Position numbers and translations under genes: made by a program. DNA of 64,000 bases, from contig JAFDXY010000009.1 in NCBI GenBank assembly GCA_018267725.1, forward strand, positions 455,000 through 518,999, written 5' to 3'. How positions within the stretch are numbered: position 1 is the first letter of the stretch; each line of letters begins with the position of its first letter. The notes under the pieces are model-generated. The model searched no databases. It saw only the letters and a list, made by a program, of their open reading frames with translations, and was not told the origin of the DNA. Origin of the DNA: Bacteroidota bacterium (GTDB lineage Bacteria; Bacteroidota; Bacteroidia; Chitinophagales; Chitinophagaceae). This document shows, in pieces, positions 16,691-27,000 of the stretch.

Positions 16691-16720
16691 TTGTATAATT
16701 TAAATAGTGTAAATGTTTTT

Positions 16721-19561
16721 TTAATTTCCTCTTCTTCCTCCACCAAAACCGCCACCACCAAAGTTTCCGCCGCCCATGCCGCCGCCAAAAAAGCCCGGCA
16801 TGTGTCTTTGACCTTGTTGACCTTGAGCAAAGTTTCTTAAATTAAACGTAAAGGTTAGCATTACATAACGTGTTAATACGTTTGAGCGTGTATCTGTTAC
16901 ATAGTTTGATGTAACAGTACGTGAAACGCTTTGGTTTTGGTTTAACAAATCAAAACAACTAAGGCGTAATTCTCCTGCTTTGTTTTTTAAGAATTGTTTA
17001 GCAATAGATGGAGAAAGCAAAGGCACACTTGCATTATAACCATTAGCACCGTTATCGTAATAAGTGTAATCTAAATTAAATGCTACTATCCAACCACTTT
17101 TGGTATAATAAGTTGCATCGGTAGAAAGGCCGTAAGAAAAATAATTAAGATTGGTGTTTGGGTTTGCATCGTTTCTGGCAATGGTATAATTTATTTTACC
17201 GCTAAAATTCATATCAAAATTATCTTTCAAATTGGTAGTCCATTTAATTGTTTCGCCCAAATTAGTGTTGCGTGTATAGTTATGAGTAAAATTATTGATT
17301 GCTGCATTAGCAGAATCCGCTATTAAATTTTGAGCTTGTGTGTAACCAATATTTGTTTGAAAATTTAAATTTGATTTTGGTTTTTTTAGTGGAATGCCAT
17401 ACAAAAAGAAACCATTAACATTATACGTGCCATTTAAGTTGGTATAAGTAGTTGTTCTACCTCCGTTAGATTTTAAAATTACTTGATTTTGAATATCGTT
17501 TGTAATCATAGAAGCATTTAATGATGCCATTAACACTCTTTGCGTTAGCGGATCAAATGAATTAAACAATGCTCTTATTGAATGTGTAAACTGAGGTTTT
17601 AAATTAGGGTTACCAATTTGAAAATTAATAGAATCTGAAGTTGTTGCAATAGGTTGTAACTGTGCTACACTTGGCTGCCCCGTGCTTCCGTTATAAAAAA
17701 TTCTTAATGCTTTAGACCTACTGAAATTGTACACAAAATTTGCATTAGGCGTAAAGTTTACATAGTTGTGTGCAACTGTAATATTTTTTGTTATGTTATC
17801 GCTTCTATAATCGGTAAATCTTATTCCTGTACCAATATTAAAATTATATTTCTGTTGTTGCATTCTATAACTTAATGTAAGGTTATTTGAGGTAGAATTA
17901 AAGTTATAAGAGTTGCTGTATAAGCTATCAAATCTAGTATAACCATGTGTTGAATTATCAAACCTATATGTATTGTTTACAGATTTATTTTCATTATATG
18001 AAAAATTATATCTGAATTCTAATATTTGGTTTTTACCTATTGGTTCTGTATAAGAAAGCGTAGGGCTAAATGTGTAAGAACGAGAGGTATCGGTATAATA
18101 CTGATTAATAGTATCTGTTTTTACAAAAGGTTTATAAAAAGAATTGATAGAATAGTTATTGCCATAGCCTTGGTTTAAACTATTAGAAAAATTTAAATCA
18201 AGAGAAATAGTTCTGTATTTTTTTGCGAATTTGTGTCTTAATTGAAGGTTAGCTCCGTTTATATTATATCCGCTATTTATACTTGAACTGTTTCTGGTAG
18301 AAGTATATATTGGAACGCCAAAACCATTGCTTACTGTACTTGTAGAAGAGTTTCCGCTTGGTGTACTATTTTGAATAGTAATATTGGGGCGAAATACTAA
18401 TGAATTATTTCCTGCACTATCTAATTTAGATTCAATATTTAAATTAATTCTGTGATTGTTTACGGCACCTAAAGAATAAGAGCCGCTATTGCTAATGTTT
18501 GATGAATCTGTATTAGGAAAAAAAGTTTGTTGCAAACTATTGGTTGATGTAACAGTTCTTTGATTGTTGTAGAAATAACTTCCACTAACATCTGTATTTT
18601 TTCCCCAATTATCTCTATAATTTAAACCGCCTGCCCAAGTTGTTGTAATTCCCGGGTTGTTTGAACCGCCACCACCGCCGCCGCCAAAACCACCACGGCC
18701 ACCACCAATATTTTGCGAATTAAAATTTTGTGCATTTATATTATTGCCTTCTCCTATTATTGAAATTTGTTGGTTACCATTAAATCTATGAAGGTTCATA
18801 TTGCCATTATAAGTTTCTGCAGAACCTGCACCTACAACGGCTTTACCAAAATAGCCTGTACTTTTATCTTTTTTAGTAGTAATGTTAAGTGTTTTAACTC
18901 TGTTACCATCATCAAACCCTGTGAATTTAGATTGATCACTTAAATCATCAAATACCTGAATTTTATCAATCATATCAGGAGGTAAATTTCTTGTTGCAGT
19001 TCGGGGGTCATCACCAAAAAATCTTTTTCCGTTTACTAATACACGAGATACTGTTTCGCCTTGTGCTTTAATAGTTCCGCTTTTATCTACTTCCATTCCG
19101 GGCAGCTTATTAATTAAATCTTCTGCAACAGCATTTGGTTTTGTTTTAAAACTGCTGGCATTAAATTCAACTGTATCGCCTTTCATTCTTACCGGAGATT
19201 CTTTTACAACAACTGTAGGTAAATCATCTGCTTTAGTTTTCATATACACATTACCTAAATTAATAATATTATTTGCTGCAGATAATGTTATTGTTTTAAA
19301 ATAAGGAGCATAACCTTGAAAAGAAACACGTAATAAATAAGTTTTAAAAACAATTCCACGCATTTCAAAACTGCCATCTTCTTTTGCTAATGTGTATTGT
19401 TCTAAAGTTGAATCTTTAGGGCTTAATATTACAATTGAAGCATCTTTTAATGATTGTTTGCTACTTGTATCTACCAGCTTTCCTTTAAGTGTGCCACTGT
19501 TTTGTGCAAACAATGCATTTGCAGAAATTAAGAGTACAATTGGTAATAAAATTTTTTTCAT
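16721..19561 (-). CDS. Outer-membrane beta-barrel protein, TonB-receptor-like with N-terminal carboxypeptidase-regulatory-like domain
   Basis: This 946-residue protein has a signal peptide (ending ALFAQN), then a CarboxypepD_reg-like beta-sandwich domain (about residues 22-110, GTLKGKLVDTSS). A plug-like region follows (about 120-230, with EDLINKLPGMEVDKSG and RVLVNGKRFFGDDP), then a long OMP_b-brl_3-type barrel rich in Asn, Tyr and Ser. Two Gly-rich segments stand out: one in an early barrel loop (about 285-300) and one at the extreme C-terminus (GGGMGGGNFGGGGFGGG), so the usual C-terminal aromatic barrel strand is followed by a Gly-rich tail. No SusD partner is nearby, so the substrate is unknown. 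It is monocistronic with its own terminator. Confidence 0.87.
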   Translation of the reverse strand: MKKILLPIVLLISANALFAQNSGTLKGKLVDTSSKQSLKDASIVILSPKDSTLEQYTLAKEDGSFEMRGIVFKTYLLRVSFQGYAPYFKTITLSAANNIINLGNVYMKTKADDLPTVVVKESPVRMKGDTVEFNASSFKTKPNAVAEDLINKLPGMEVDKSGTIKAQGETVSRVLVNGKRFFGDDPRTATRNLPPDMIDKIQVFDDLSDQSKFTGFDDGNRVKTLNITTKKDKSTGYFGKAVVGAGSAETYNGNMNLHRFNGNQQISIIGEGNNINAQNFNSQNIGGGRGGFGGGGGGGSNNPGITTTWAGGLNYRDNWGKNTDVSGSYFYNNQRTVTSTNSLQQTFFPNTDSSNISNSGSYSLGAVNNHRINLNIESKLDSAGNNSLVFRPNITIQNSTPSGNSSTSTVSNGFGVPIYTSTRNSSSINSGYNINGANLQLRHKFAKKYRTISLDLNFSNSLNQGYGNNYSINSFYKPFVKTDTINQYYTDTSRSYTFSPTLSYTEPIGKNQILEFRYNFSYNENKSVNNTYRFDNSTHGYTRFDSLYSNSYNFNSTSNNLTLSYRMQQQKYNFNIGTGIRFTDYRSDNITKNITVAHNYVNFTPNANFVYNFSRSKALRIFYNGSTGQPSVAQLQPIATTSDSINFQIGNPNLKPQFTHSIRALFNSFDPLTQRVLMASLNASMITNDIQNQVILKSNGGRTTTYTNLNGTYNVNGFFLYGIPLKKPKSNLNFQTNIGYTQAQNLIADSANAAINNFTHNYTRNTNLGETIKWTTNLKDNFDMNFSGKINYTIARNDANPNTNLNYFSYGLSTDATYYTKSGWIVAFNLDYTYYDNGANGYNASVPLLSPSIAKQFLKNKAGELRLSCFDLLNQNQSVSRTVTSNYVTDTRSNVLTRYVMLTFTFNLRNFAQGQQGQRHMPGFFGGGMGGGNFGGGGFGGGRRGN

Positions 19562-19585
19562 GCGAAATAGTTTTTATATCGGGTT

Positions 19586-19593
19586 CAAAAATA
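19586..19593 (-). promoter_or_regulatory. Candidate promoter -7 element
   Basis: TATTTTTG on the minus strand fits the Bacteroidota TAnnTTTG -7 consensus, 25 nt upstream of the outer-membrane protein start. No convincing -33 TTTG is seen at the usual spacing. Confidence 0.35.
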
Positions 19594-19829
19594 AAAAAGA
19601 GATTTACAACATATTTTTATTTGTATGGGCGGCAAGCTACATTGATATATTATTGTAATAAATGAAAATCGGTAATACATGTACTGCAATAGGTAAGGTT
19701 TTAAGAAATAACTATTAGCCGATACATTCATTATTTTCCCCGACAAGAATATTTTTATACCACAAAAAATATAGTTTTCAAATATCTATAAAAAAAATAC
19801 TTTATGCTGAAGAGATGTAGAATGTTTTG

Positions 19830-20888
19830 TTAAAATAAATTATTCTGAAAGTATTCATTTAAAAGTTTTGGGAAAGCAAGTTGTTTTAATTCTTCTATTT
19901 TTTTCCATTGATGTTTTTGTAAAACAGTTGGTATTTTTTTTAATTTAATTTTTATTATTTGTGCTTTTATTTGTTGATGCGTTAATTGCTGTGTTATAAC
20001 AGAAGATGTATGTTCCATAACTGCTGTATTAATATTTAATTGTTCTTTTAGCCATTGTTGTATGGTTTCGGTATTCCAATATTGTTGCTCGTTACATTCT
20101 AATAAATATAACTCATACAAGTTTTGCCAAATATCTTTTGCTATTCGTTTTTGCACTAACACTTTACTATTACATTCAAATAAAAAATAATATAACCATC
20201 GGCGTTTTTTAGTAATTGTTTTTTCTTTAACAGGTAATTTATTTACGCTACCATTATTATATGCCATACAATTTTTTTGTAATACACAATGGCTGCATAA
20301 TGGTTTTAATGGTTTACAAACAGTTGCACCAAAATCCATAATGGCTTGGTTGTATTTACCTGCATTTTGTTTATTTAAAACTTTATTGGCAAGTGCAGTA
20401 AATTGTTTTTTGCCTTCGGTAGAATCAATAGCAGTTTCAATTTCAAAATATCTTGCTAATACTCTAAATACATTTCCATCTATAACTGCATAAGGTAAAT
20501 TATATGCAAAAGATGCAATAGCTGCTGCAGTGTATGGTCCAACGCCTTTTAATGTAACTATTTCGTTATAGGTCTCCGGGAATTTTCCGTTATAATTTTT
20601 TACAATTAATCTTGCAGTAAACAATAAATTTTTACATCGGTTATAATAACCCAACCCTTCCCACAATTTAAAAACATCTTCATCTTTTGCTTTAGCTAAA
20701 TAAAAAATTGTAGGATATTTTTGAATAAATTTTTCGTAATAACTCCAACCTTGTTCTACACGTGTTTGTTGTAAAATAATTTCACTCAACCAAATTTTAT
20801 ACGGATCTTTTTCTTCTTTCCATGGCATCACTCTTTTATTTTTTGTTTTATGCCACAACATTAGGTTATCAGTAAATTTATTAATCAT
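19830..20888 (-). CDS. mutY: A/G-specific adenine DNA glycosylase
   Basis: MutY removes adenine mispaired with 8-oxoguanine. The helix-hairpin-helix GVGPYTAAAIASFAY, the catalytic Asp in NQAIMDFGATVC and the [4Fe-4S] cluster ligands CxxxxxxCxxCxxxxxC (CKPLKPLCSHCVLQKNC) are all present, followed by a C-terminal NUDIX-like domain that recognises 8-oxoG. The frame is open to a TTG at 20915. I chose the ATG at 20886-20888 (MINKFTDNLMLWH) because family members begin close to this helix; this gives about 352 residues. It is divergent from the HU gene at 20991. Confidence 0.93.
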   Translation of the reverse strand: MINKFTDNLMLWHKTKNKRVMPWKEEKDPYKIWLSEIILQQTRVEQGWSYYEKFIQKYPTIFYLAKAKDEDVFKLWEGLGYYNRCKNLLFTARLIVKNYNGKFPETYNEIVTLKGVGPYTAAAIASFAYNLPYAVIDGNVFRVLARYFEIETAIDSTEGKKQFTALANKVLNKQNAGKYNQAIMDFGATVCKPLKPLCSHCVLQKNCMAYNNGSVNKLPVKEKTITKKRRWLYYFLFECNSKVLVQKRIAKDIWQNLYELYLLECNEQQYWNTETIQQWLKEQLNINTAVMEHTSSVITQQLTHQQIKAQIIKIKLKKIPTVLQKHQWKKIEELKQLAFPKLLNEYFQNNLF

Positions 20889-20990
20889 TACTAACAAAGA
20901 TGGCATCTTAAACAATAATGATTTAAAAAATAATGTGTGAATATTTTTTGTTTAATTTTACGTTTTTCCTAAACCAATAAACTTTCTGCA

Positions 20991-21287
20991 ATGCGAAAAA
21001 TAGATCTTGTAAATATTATTTCAGACAAAACCGGTATTCCTAAAATTGATGTATTGGTTACCATAGAATCTCTTGTTACAGAAATTAAAGAGAACATGCT
21101 TAAAGGCGAAAATATTTATATACGTGGTTTTGGAAGTTTTATAAATAAAAAAAAGGCAGCTAAAATTGGCAGAAACATTCGTACCAATACTGCCATACAA
21201 ATTCCCACACACTATGTTCCGGCTTTTAAACCATCGCCAGAATTTACTGCCGAAATAAAGCAAACAGTAAAACCAAAAGAAGAGTAA
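20991..21287 (+). CDS. HU/IHF-family DNA-binding protein
   Basis: This 98-residue protein of the bacterial histone-like family has an N-terminal helical dimerisation half (KIDLVNIISDKTGIPKID) and a beta-arm half with YIRGFGSFINKKKAAKIGRNIRTN followed by IPTHYVPAFKPSPEF, the DNA-bending arm and its Pro. It probably acts as an IHF/HU-like nucleoid protein. A second, distinct HU lies at 30240. It precedes a TPR gene by 19 nt, and a TAACTTTG sequence overlaps its stop codon. Confidence 0.9.
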   Translation: MRKIDLVNIISDKTGIPKIDVLVTIESLVTEIKENMLKGENIYIRGFGSFINKKKAAKIGRNIRTNTAIQIPTHYVPAFKPSPEFTAEIKQTVKPKEE

Positions 21288-21306
21288 CTTTGCCAAAATT
21301 TTTTTA

Positions 21307-22149
21307 GTGAAGAAACAACAATTACTTATTACAGCTATTGGATTTATTTTAATTATAGTTTTATTCTTTTTTGTTAAAACGGCTCCTCCTTCTACAACAA
21401 AAAAAGCAGTAGAACCGGTTGCCAATAATACCACTATTCAGTTTAGCGATATTCTTGCCGAAGCAAAAAAGAAAATAACCATTCAGCAAAATGATAGGCT
21501 TGCCGGCTTAGAAAATGCAGTTACAAGAGGCAATGTAAAAGAAGATAAAATTCACGTTTACCACCAATTAGCAAGGTTTTGGGGAGATAGTGCTGGAATG
21601 TTTATTCCTTACATTTATTATACTGCCGAAGCTGCCAAGTTGGAAAATTCGGAAAAATCCCTCACATTTGCCGCCCAACAAATGGTAAACAGATTGTTGG
21701 TTGTAAGCGATGCTACCATGCAAAACTGGTTGGCAAGCAATGCAAAAGTTCTTTTAGATAAAGCAATAGAAATCAATCCCAATAACGATTCCAGCAAAAT
21801 AAGCTTAGGAGCATGTTACATGTTTGGCAATATTTCAAACAACCCAATGCAAGGCATTTTAACGGTTAGAGAAATAGCACAAAAAAATCCAAACAACCTA
21901 TATGCACACTTAGTTTTAGGTTTAGGTGGAAAAAAAAGCAATCAATATGATAAAGCTGCCGAACATTTTTTAGCTATAATTAAACAACAGCCAAAAAATA
22001 TAGATGCCATATTAAATGCAGCCGAATGTTATGAGTTAATGCACAACAAAACCGAAGCCATAAAGTGGTACACAGTTGCAAAAAAATTGATTACTAATAA
22101 TGCTGATGCTATTAAAGAAATTGATACACGTATTAACGAATTAAAATAA
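21307..22149 (+). CDS. TPR-repeat protein with N-terminal membrane anchor
   Basis: This 280-residue protein starts with GTG. One N-terminal hydrophobic segment (about residues 5-24) is followed by a helical region with tetratricopeptide-like pairs, for example LLDKAIEINPNNDSSKISLGA, NLYAHLVLGLGGKKSNQYDKA and NIDAILNAAECYELMHNKTEA. TPRs mediate protein-protein contacts; the partner is unknown. It is anchored in the inner membrane with its bulk on one side. It lies between an HU gene and a ribosomal small-protein gene, a group I recall as conserved in Bacteroidota. Confidence 0.82.
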   Translation: MKKQQLLITAIGFILIIVLFFFVKTAPPSTTKKAVEPVANNTTIQFSDILAEAKKKITIQQNDRLAGLENAVTRGNVKEDKIHVYHQLARFWGDSAGMFIPYIYYTAEAAKLENSEKSLTFAAQQMVNRLLVVSDATMQNWLASNAKVLLDKAIEINPNNDSSKISLGACYMFGNISNNPMQGILTVREIAQKNPNNLYAHLVLGLGGKKSNQYDKAAEHFLAIIKQQPKNIDAILNAAECYELMHNKTEAIKWYTVAKKLITNNADAIKEIDTRINELK

Positions 22150-22176
22150 TTTTTTAACTATTTAAATTAGACAGAG

Positions 22177-22269
22177 ATGCCTTGTGGTAAGAAAAGAAAA
22201 CGTCATAAAATTGCGACACATAAACGCAAAAAACGTTTAAGAAAAAACCGTCATAAGAAAAAGAAATAA
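22177..22269 (+). CDS. 30-residue COX24/AURKAIP1-domain ribosomal protein
   Basis: A tiny ORF starting MPCGKKRKRHKIATHKRKKR and ending RKNRHKKKK has 19 Lys/Arg/His among 30 residues. It matches the short Bacteroidota proteins annotated as AURKAIP1/COX24 domain-containing, relatives of mitochondrial mS38, so it is probably a small-subunit ribosomal protein. It begins 27 nt after the TPR gene and is followed immediately by a strong terminator, which supports real expression. Confidence 0.88.
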   Translation: MPCGKKRKRHKIATHKRKKRLRKNRHKKKK

Positions 22270-22290
22270 TTCTTAATGACATTAAAATAA

Positions 22291-22330
22291 TAAAGTTTCG
22301 TTGCACTACTACCGTAACGAAACTTTATTT
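22291..22330 (+). terminator. Rho-independent terminator
   Basis: The 11-bp perfect stem AAAGTTTCGTT/AACGAAACTTT with a 12-nt loop is followed by ATTT. It ends the HU-TPR-COX24 transcript. Confidence 0.82.
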
Positions 22331-22425
22331 ACTACCGCTTAAAATGTTTGCCGCTTACCTTATTCCTGCAACTTTACCTTCCTAATTTCTTTCTGGCAAA
22401 TATTCTTCTGAGGTGTATTGAAAAA

Positions 22426-22445
22426 ATCTGTTAGTAATAACAGAT
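22426..22445 (+). promoter_or_regulatory. Perfect hairpin in the RNase E/G leader
   Basis: ATCTGTTA-GTAA-TAACAGAT is a perfect 8-bp stem with a tetraloop, 28 nt upstream of the proposed rng start. It could be an operator or a 5' UTR hairpin. RNase E is known to autoregulate through its leader in Escherichia coli, but that parallel is only suggestive. Confidence 0.4.
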
Positions 22446-22473
22446 GTGATTATGTATTTAAAAGTTGCAAATT

Positions 22474-24018
22474 TTGAACAAAGAATTAATAATTAACGCA
22501 GCCCCTTCTGGTGTAGAAATTGCTTTGCTGGAAGATAAAAAATTAGTAGAGCTGCACAACGAAAAGGCCGATGCAATTTTTGCAGTAGGCGATTTATATT
22601 TAGGAAAAGTAAAAAAACTAATTCCAGGTTTAAATGCCGCTTTTGTAGATGTAGGTTTTGAAAAAGATGCATTTCTGCATTATACCGATTTATCTCCTTT
22701 TGCCAAATCTATTTTAAAGTTTACACAAACTTCTATGCAAGAAGGCGATGCCTTTGATTTTGGAAAATTTGAAATTGAACCCGAAATAATTAAAACCGGA
22801 AAAATTAATGAAGTACTTAACAGCAAGCCCAATATTTTAGTACAAATTTTAAAAGAACCCATTGCTGCTAAAGGACCTCGTTTAAGTTGCGAATTAAGTT
22901 TACCCGGAAGATTTGTAGTACTTACGCCATTTAATGAAATAGTTGCCGTATCAAAAAAAATACATTCGGCAGATGAAAGAAAAAGATTACAAAAAATTGT
23001 AGAAGCTATTCGCCCAAAAGGATTTGGTGTAATTGTACGAACTGCTGCCGAAGGTAAAAGCACATCTGAACTACATCAAGATTTATTAGAATTGCAAACC
23101 ACATGGAAAAATATTCAGCATAATTTAAAAGATGCCGTAGCACCTACCAAAATATTAAGTGAGCAAGATAAAACCACCAGCATTTTACGCGATTTATTAA
23201 ATGCAGATTTTAACAATATTATAATTAACGATAAAAATATATATAACGATACCAGAAATTATTTACAACGTATTGCTCCAGATAAAGAAAATATCGTTTC
23301 GTATTATAACAATGGCTCTCCAGTATTTGATCATTACGGTATTACCAAACAAGTAAAAAGTTCTTTTGGCAAAACAGTAAACTTACCAAGCGGAGCTTAT
23401 TTAATTATTGAACATACCGAAGCTTTACATGTTATAGATGTAAACAGCGGTTATAAAAGCGTTAGCAACAACCAAGAAGAAAATGCTTTACAAACTAATT
23501 TAGAAGCTGCGGCAGAAATAGCAAGGCAGTTACGTTTAAGAGATATTGGCGGCATTATTGTGATTGATTTTATTGATATGAAACTTCCTGATAATAAAAA
23601 GAAACTACAGGAAGCAATGGAAGAAATGATGAATGCCGACAGAGCCAAACATGCAGTACTGCCCATTTCTAAATTTGGATTAATGCAAATTACAAGGCAA
23701 CGTATGCGGCCAGAAGTAAATATTAATACTTCTGAACTTTGTCCAAGTTGCGGCGGTACAGGTAAAGTAACTTCAACTTTATTGTTAGAAGATGAAATTG
23801 AAAAACGTTTACATTATTTATCTACACATTCATATACCAATTTGTTATTAATTGTTCATCCAATTGTTTATTCTCATTTAACAAAAGGTATTTTCAATTC
23901 TATTTATAAAAAATGGAAACGTAAATACAAAGTAAAATTAATATTAGAAAAAAATAACAACTATCAATTAATAGAATATCGTTTTTTTAATGAACATGAT
24001 GATGAGATAAAATTTTAA
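22474..24018 (+). CDS. rng: Ribonuclease E/G
   Basis: This endoribonuclease of about 514 residues acts in rRNA processing and mRNA decay. It shows an N-terminal S1 domain (about residues 35-120), the RNase E/G core, catalytic Asp residues in HVIDVNSGYKS and IVIDFIDMK, and the Zn-link motif CPSCGGTGK (about residue 425). It lacks the long disordered scaffold of RNase E, so it is RNase G-like in length. The start is uncertain: there is no ATG, and both TTG at 22465 and TTG at 22474 fit. I chose the second because relatives begin MNKELIIN-like. A perfect hairpin lies just upstream. Confidence 0.92.
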   Translation: MNKELIINAAPSGVEIALLEDKKLVELHNEKADAIFAVGDLYLGKVKKLIPGLNAAFVDVGFEKDAFLHYTDLSPFAKSILKFTQTSMQEGDAFDFGKFEIEPEIIKTGKINEVLNSKPNILVQILKEPIAAKGPRLSCELSLPGRFVVLTPFNEIVAVSKKIHSADERKRLQKIVEAIRPKGFGVIVRTAAEGKSTSELHQDLLELQTTWKNIQHNLKDAVAPTKILSEQDKTTSILRDLLNADFNNIIINDKNIYNDTRNYLQRIAPDKENIVSYYNNGSPVFDHYGITKQVKSSFGKTVNLPSGAYLIIEHTEALHVIDVNSGYKSVSNNQEENALQTNLEAAAEIARQLRLRDIGGIIVIDFIDMKLPDNKKKLQEAMEEMMNADRAKHAVLPISKFGLMQITRQRMRPEVNINTSELCPSCGGTGKVTSTLLLEDEIEKRLHYLSTHSYTNLLLIVHPIVYSHLTKGIFNSIYKKWKRKYKVKLILEKNNNYQLIEYRFFNEHDDEIKF

Positions 24019-24032
24019 TACATTCAAACATA

Positions 24033-27000
24033 TTATTGTTCTTCTTTATCTTCTGTTTCTTCTAACTTACCATTATTGCTGCGTTTTAATTTTACAACCG
24101 GATTATTTTGTGTACCCGTAACTGAAAACGGAATACCAAAAATTCCTAATGGAGGTAAGCCAATTCTTCCTTTCAAATTTAACTTACCATCAAAACTTAC
24201 TTGACCTTCAAACCTTGGCCTGAAGCCAAATACACGCATTTTTACTTTTTCAATTGTAATAATATTATTGGCAATGGTTGTATGAATATCAACTTTTGAT
24301 AAATCGGGATTATTAAGGCTATCTCTATTGGTTGCTTTACTAACTGCCGAAAAAAGTTTAAACCCTTTTACTTTTATTTTTTGTAATGATAATGTTCCGC
24401 CACCTTGTATAGAAGGATATACCGGAAACATATTGGCACCTAATCTTCCTTTTAATTTATAATCAATAGAAACAATGCCTTTGCAATAAGCAGCAGCAGA
24501 TGCCATATCATGAAAAATTTTAATTTCTTTATAAGCACGTTCTATATTAAAATCTGTTGCTTTAATATTATATTCAAACAATGCTTTAGTTGGTGTAATG
24601 CTTTTATACATTGCATTCATATTAGCTTTTGTTCCAATAACATCAAAACCTGTTTCATTTAATTTAAGTATTCCTGAATCAATTACTAATTGCCCTTTAA
24701 AATTATTAAGTTTAATATCGTTATAATTTATTTTATTAGCAGTAGTATTTACCGTTACCGATAAATTTGTTGGAACCATTACAACGCCTGTTGCAGGTGC
24801 ACTTTTAGAAGTATCGCCTGCATAAGCCATAAACTCATTTACATTAATTATTTTAGAAGTTAAAGTAATTTCTCCGTGCAATGTTTCTTTATCTTTCATT
24901 GCATAGTTAATAATGTTATTAAGATATCCATTAATTAATAAATCTGAGTTGCCGTAATTGGTTGCAATATTTTGTAGCCAAATTTTATCTTGTTCAAAAC
25001 GAAGTATTCCATCTTTTATAAAAAATGGTTTAGGAAAATAATCTGTTGTTACAGCAAAATCTTTTAACACCAATGTTCCACTGTTATATAATTTATCAAA
25101 TTTTTTTGCTATTGCATTTGCTTGTGTGCCTTGTAAAGAAAGGTTTGCTTTAATGAATCCTTTTACATCAATACCTTTTTTAGAAAATACTTTATAAATT
25201 TTTCCAACATCAATGGTGCCGTTGCTTTTTATATTGTAATTTATATTGTTTAAATTTTTTATATCTGCTTGCAATAAAAACGGCTGCCCTTCAAACATAA
25301 AGCTGACGGGCTTTACAGCTATTACCAAATCTTTTAACGAGCCTTGTTTGCTTACAATAGTTGCGGCTATATTAATTTTTTCAATTGGGTTTACATAATA
25401 TTTTGTTTGAACTTTTCCATCATTCAAATTCAAATCAACAACAGTAACAGGGAATATTTTTTTAGCAATATTGAAATTTCCTTTAGCAATTAAATTGGCA
25501 ATTAATTTTCCTTTCAAATCAATATCAGTTAAAGGATAAAATTCTTTAATGCTTGCCAAATTTACGTTTGATTGAATATTAGCATCAATAGGCATGTTTA
25601 CATTTCCACCTGCTTTTATATAACCTTTAATAAAATTTCCTGCTGCAAGTGCATTAATATTTTCAATAGAAAAAACAGTATGACTAAAATTATTATCGGC
25701 ACAAGATGCATTAATATTAAAACTAATATTTTCAATAGGTTTAGTAACCGATTTGTATTTTAAAAAACCATTACTAAAAGAAGATTGTAAATTAAAAGAA
25801 GGAATACTTGCCACAACAGTATCTGTTTTTCTTATTCCGCTATGTATAATTTTTGTATAATAATTTCCGTTTGCATTAAACTTACATTTGTAATTTCCTC
25901 TTACATCAAACTCTTTAATACCTGTTGCTTCAAATAATTTTTCTGCATCTAAATCCGCATCTGCAAAGGCTTTTACGTTAATATGGTTTACACCAACCGT
26001 ATGCAATGCTGCATTTAAATAACTTTTATCAACCGTAAAATGCAAAGTATCTAAATCAATTTTTAAACTATCGGTATTTAATTGCGGAAGTTTTGCAGAA
26101 AATTTGAATAATAAATTTTTTAAAGATGCCGGTGCTTTTTCATAATCTAAATATCCATCAAATACATTAAATGAGAATTGTAAACTGGGCATTATGTTTT
26201 TAGAAGCAATGTATTGCCCCGCTAATGCTGCATCAATTTCTGTTTTACCTTTTGCATCCATTTTTTCAAACCAAGGCATATAAGCCGGCGGAACAGCACT
26301 TAACACATCATACAAATCTGTATTTACAGAACTAAGTTTAAAATTCATGTTATAGCCATCTTTCATAAATTCAAACTTTCCGTTAAAACTAAATGGTAAT
26401 TTGTTTAGTACTAAATCGTTTTTTTCAAAAATGAATGATAACGAGTTGGTGTTTATTTTAGTAACTAAATTGGCTTGCATTTTTTTTGAACCTATGTAAT
26501 GTTTGCCATTATAGTTTAAATTAAAAGAATCTGTTTTTATAGAAGATGCTAAATCAAAAATGGCTTTACTTAAATTTCCTTTTCCTAAATAATTAATATT
26601 TCTTGCATCAATTAAAATAGGAATTGACCTATCATTATAAGTAAGGTTACTTTTATCTATTTGAATGCGTTCTATTTTTAATGATGCACTGCTTGAATCG
26701 TTTGCCTGCTTTGATTTTGCAGCAGTATCAGCATTATAAATATTATAGTTTGGCAAACCATCTGCACTAACTTGTACATTAATATTGCTGTGTGTTAAAT
26801 AAATTTCATCAATAGTTATTTGTGAAGAAAAAACGCTGGCAAGGTTAATACCTAATGCAATTTCTTTTGCATTAATTAAAGTATCGTTTGCAAATGGTTT
26901 AGAACCTTTTAATGAACAATCGTACAAGGTTAATGTTAAAGATGGAAAGTGATTAAAAAAAGATAATCTTGCTTTAGAAAAATTTAATTCTGTTGTAATA

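Larger units (their letters stand above)
16341..16720. other. 380-nt intergenic leader region of the arginine operon
   Basis: No gene is visible on either strand. It holds a perfect 20-bp palindrome 43 nt upstream of the first arginine gene, a possible folded segment (16407-16452) with competing GCGAC/GTCGC and ACACT/AGTGT pairings, and the terminator of the neighbouring outer-membrane protein gene. I do not find a clear TAnnTTTG promoter or an ArgR-type box. Confidence 0.6.
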
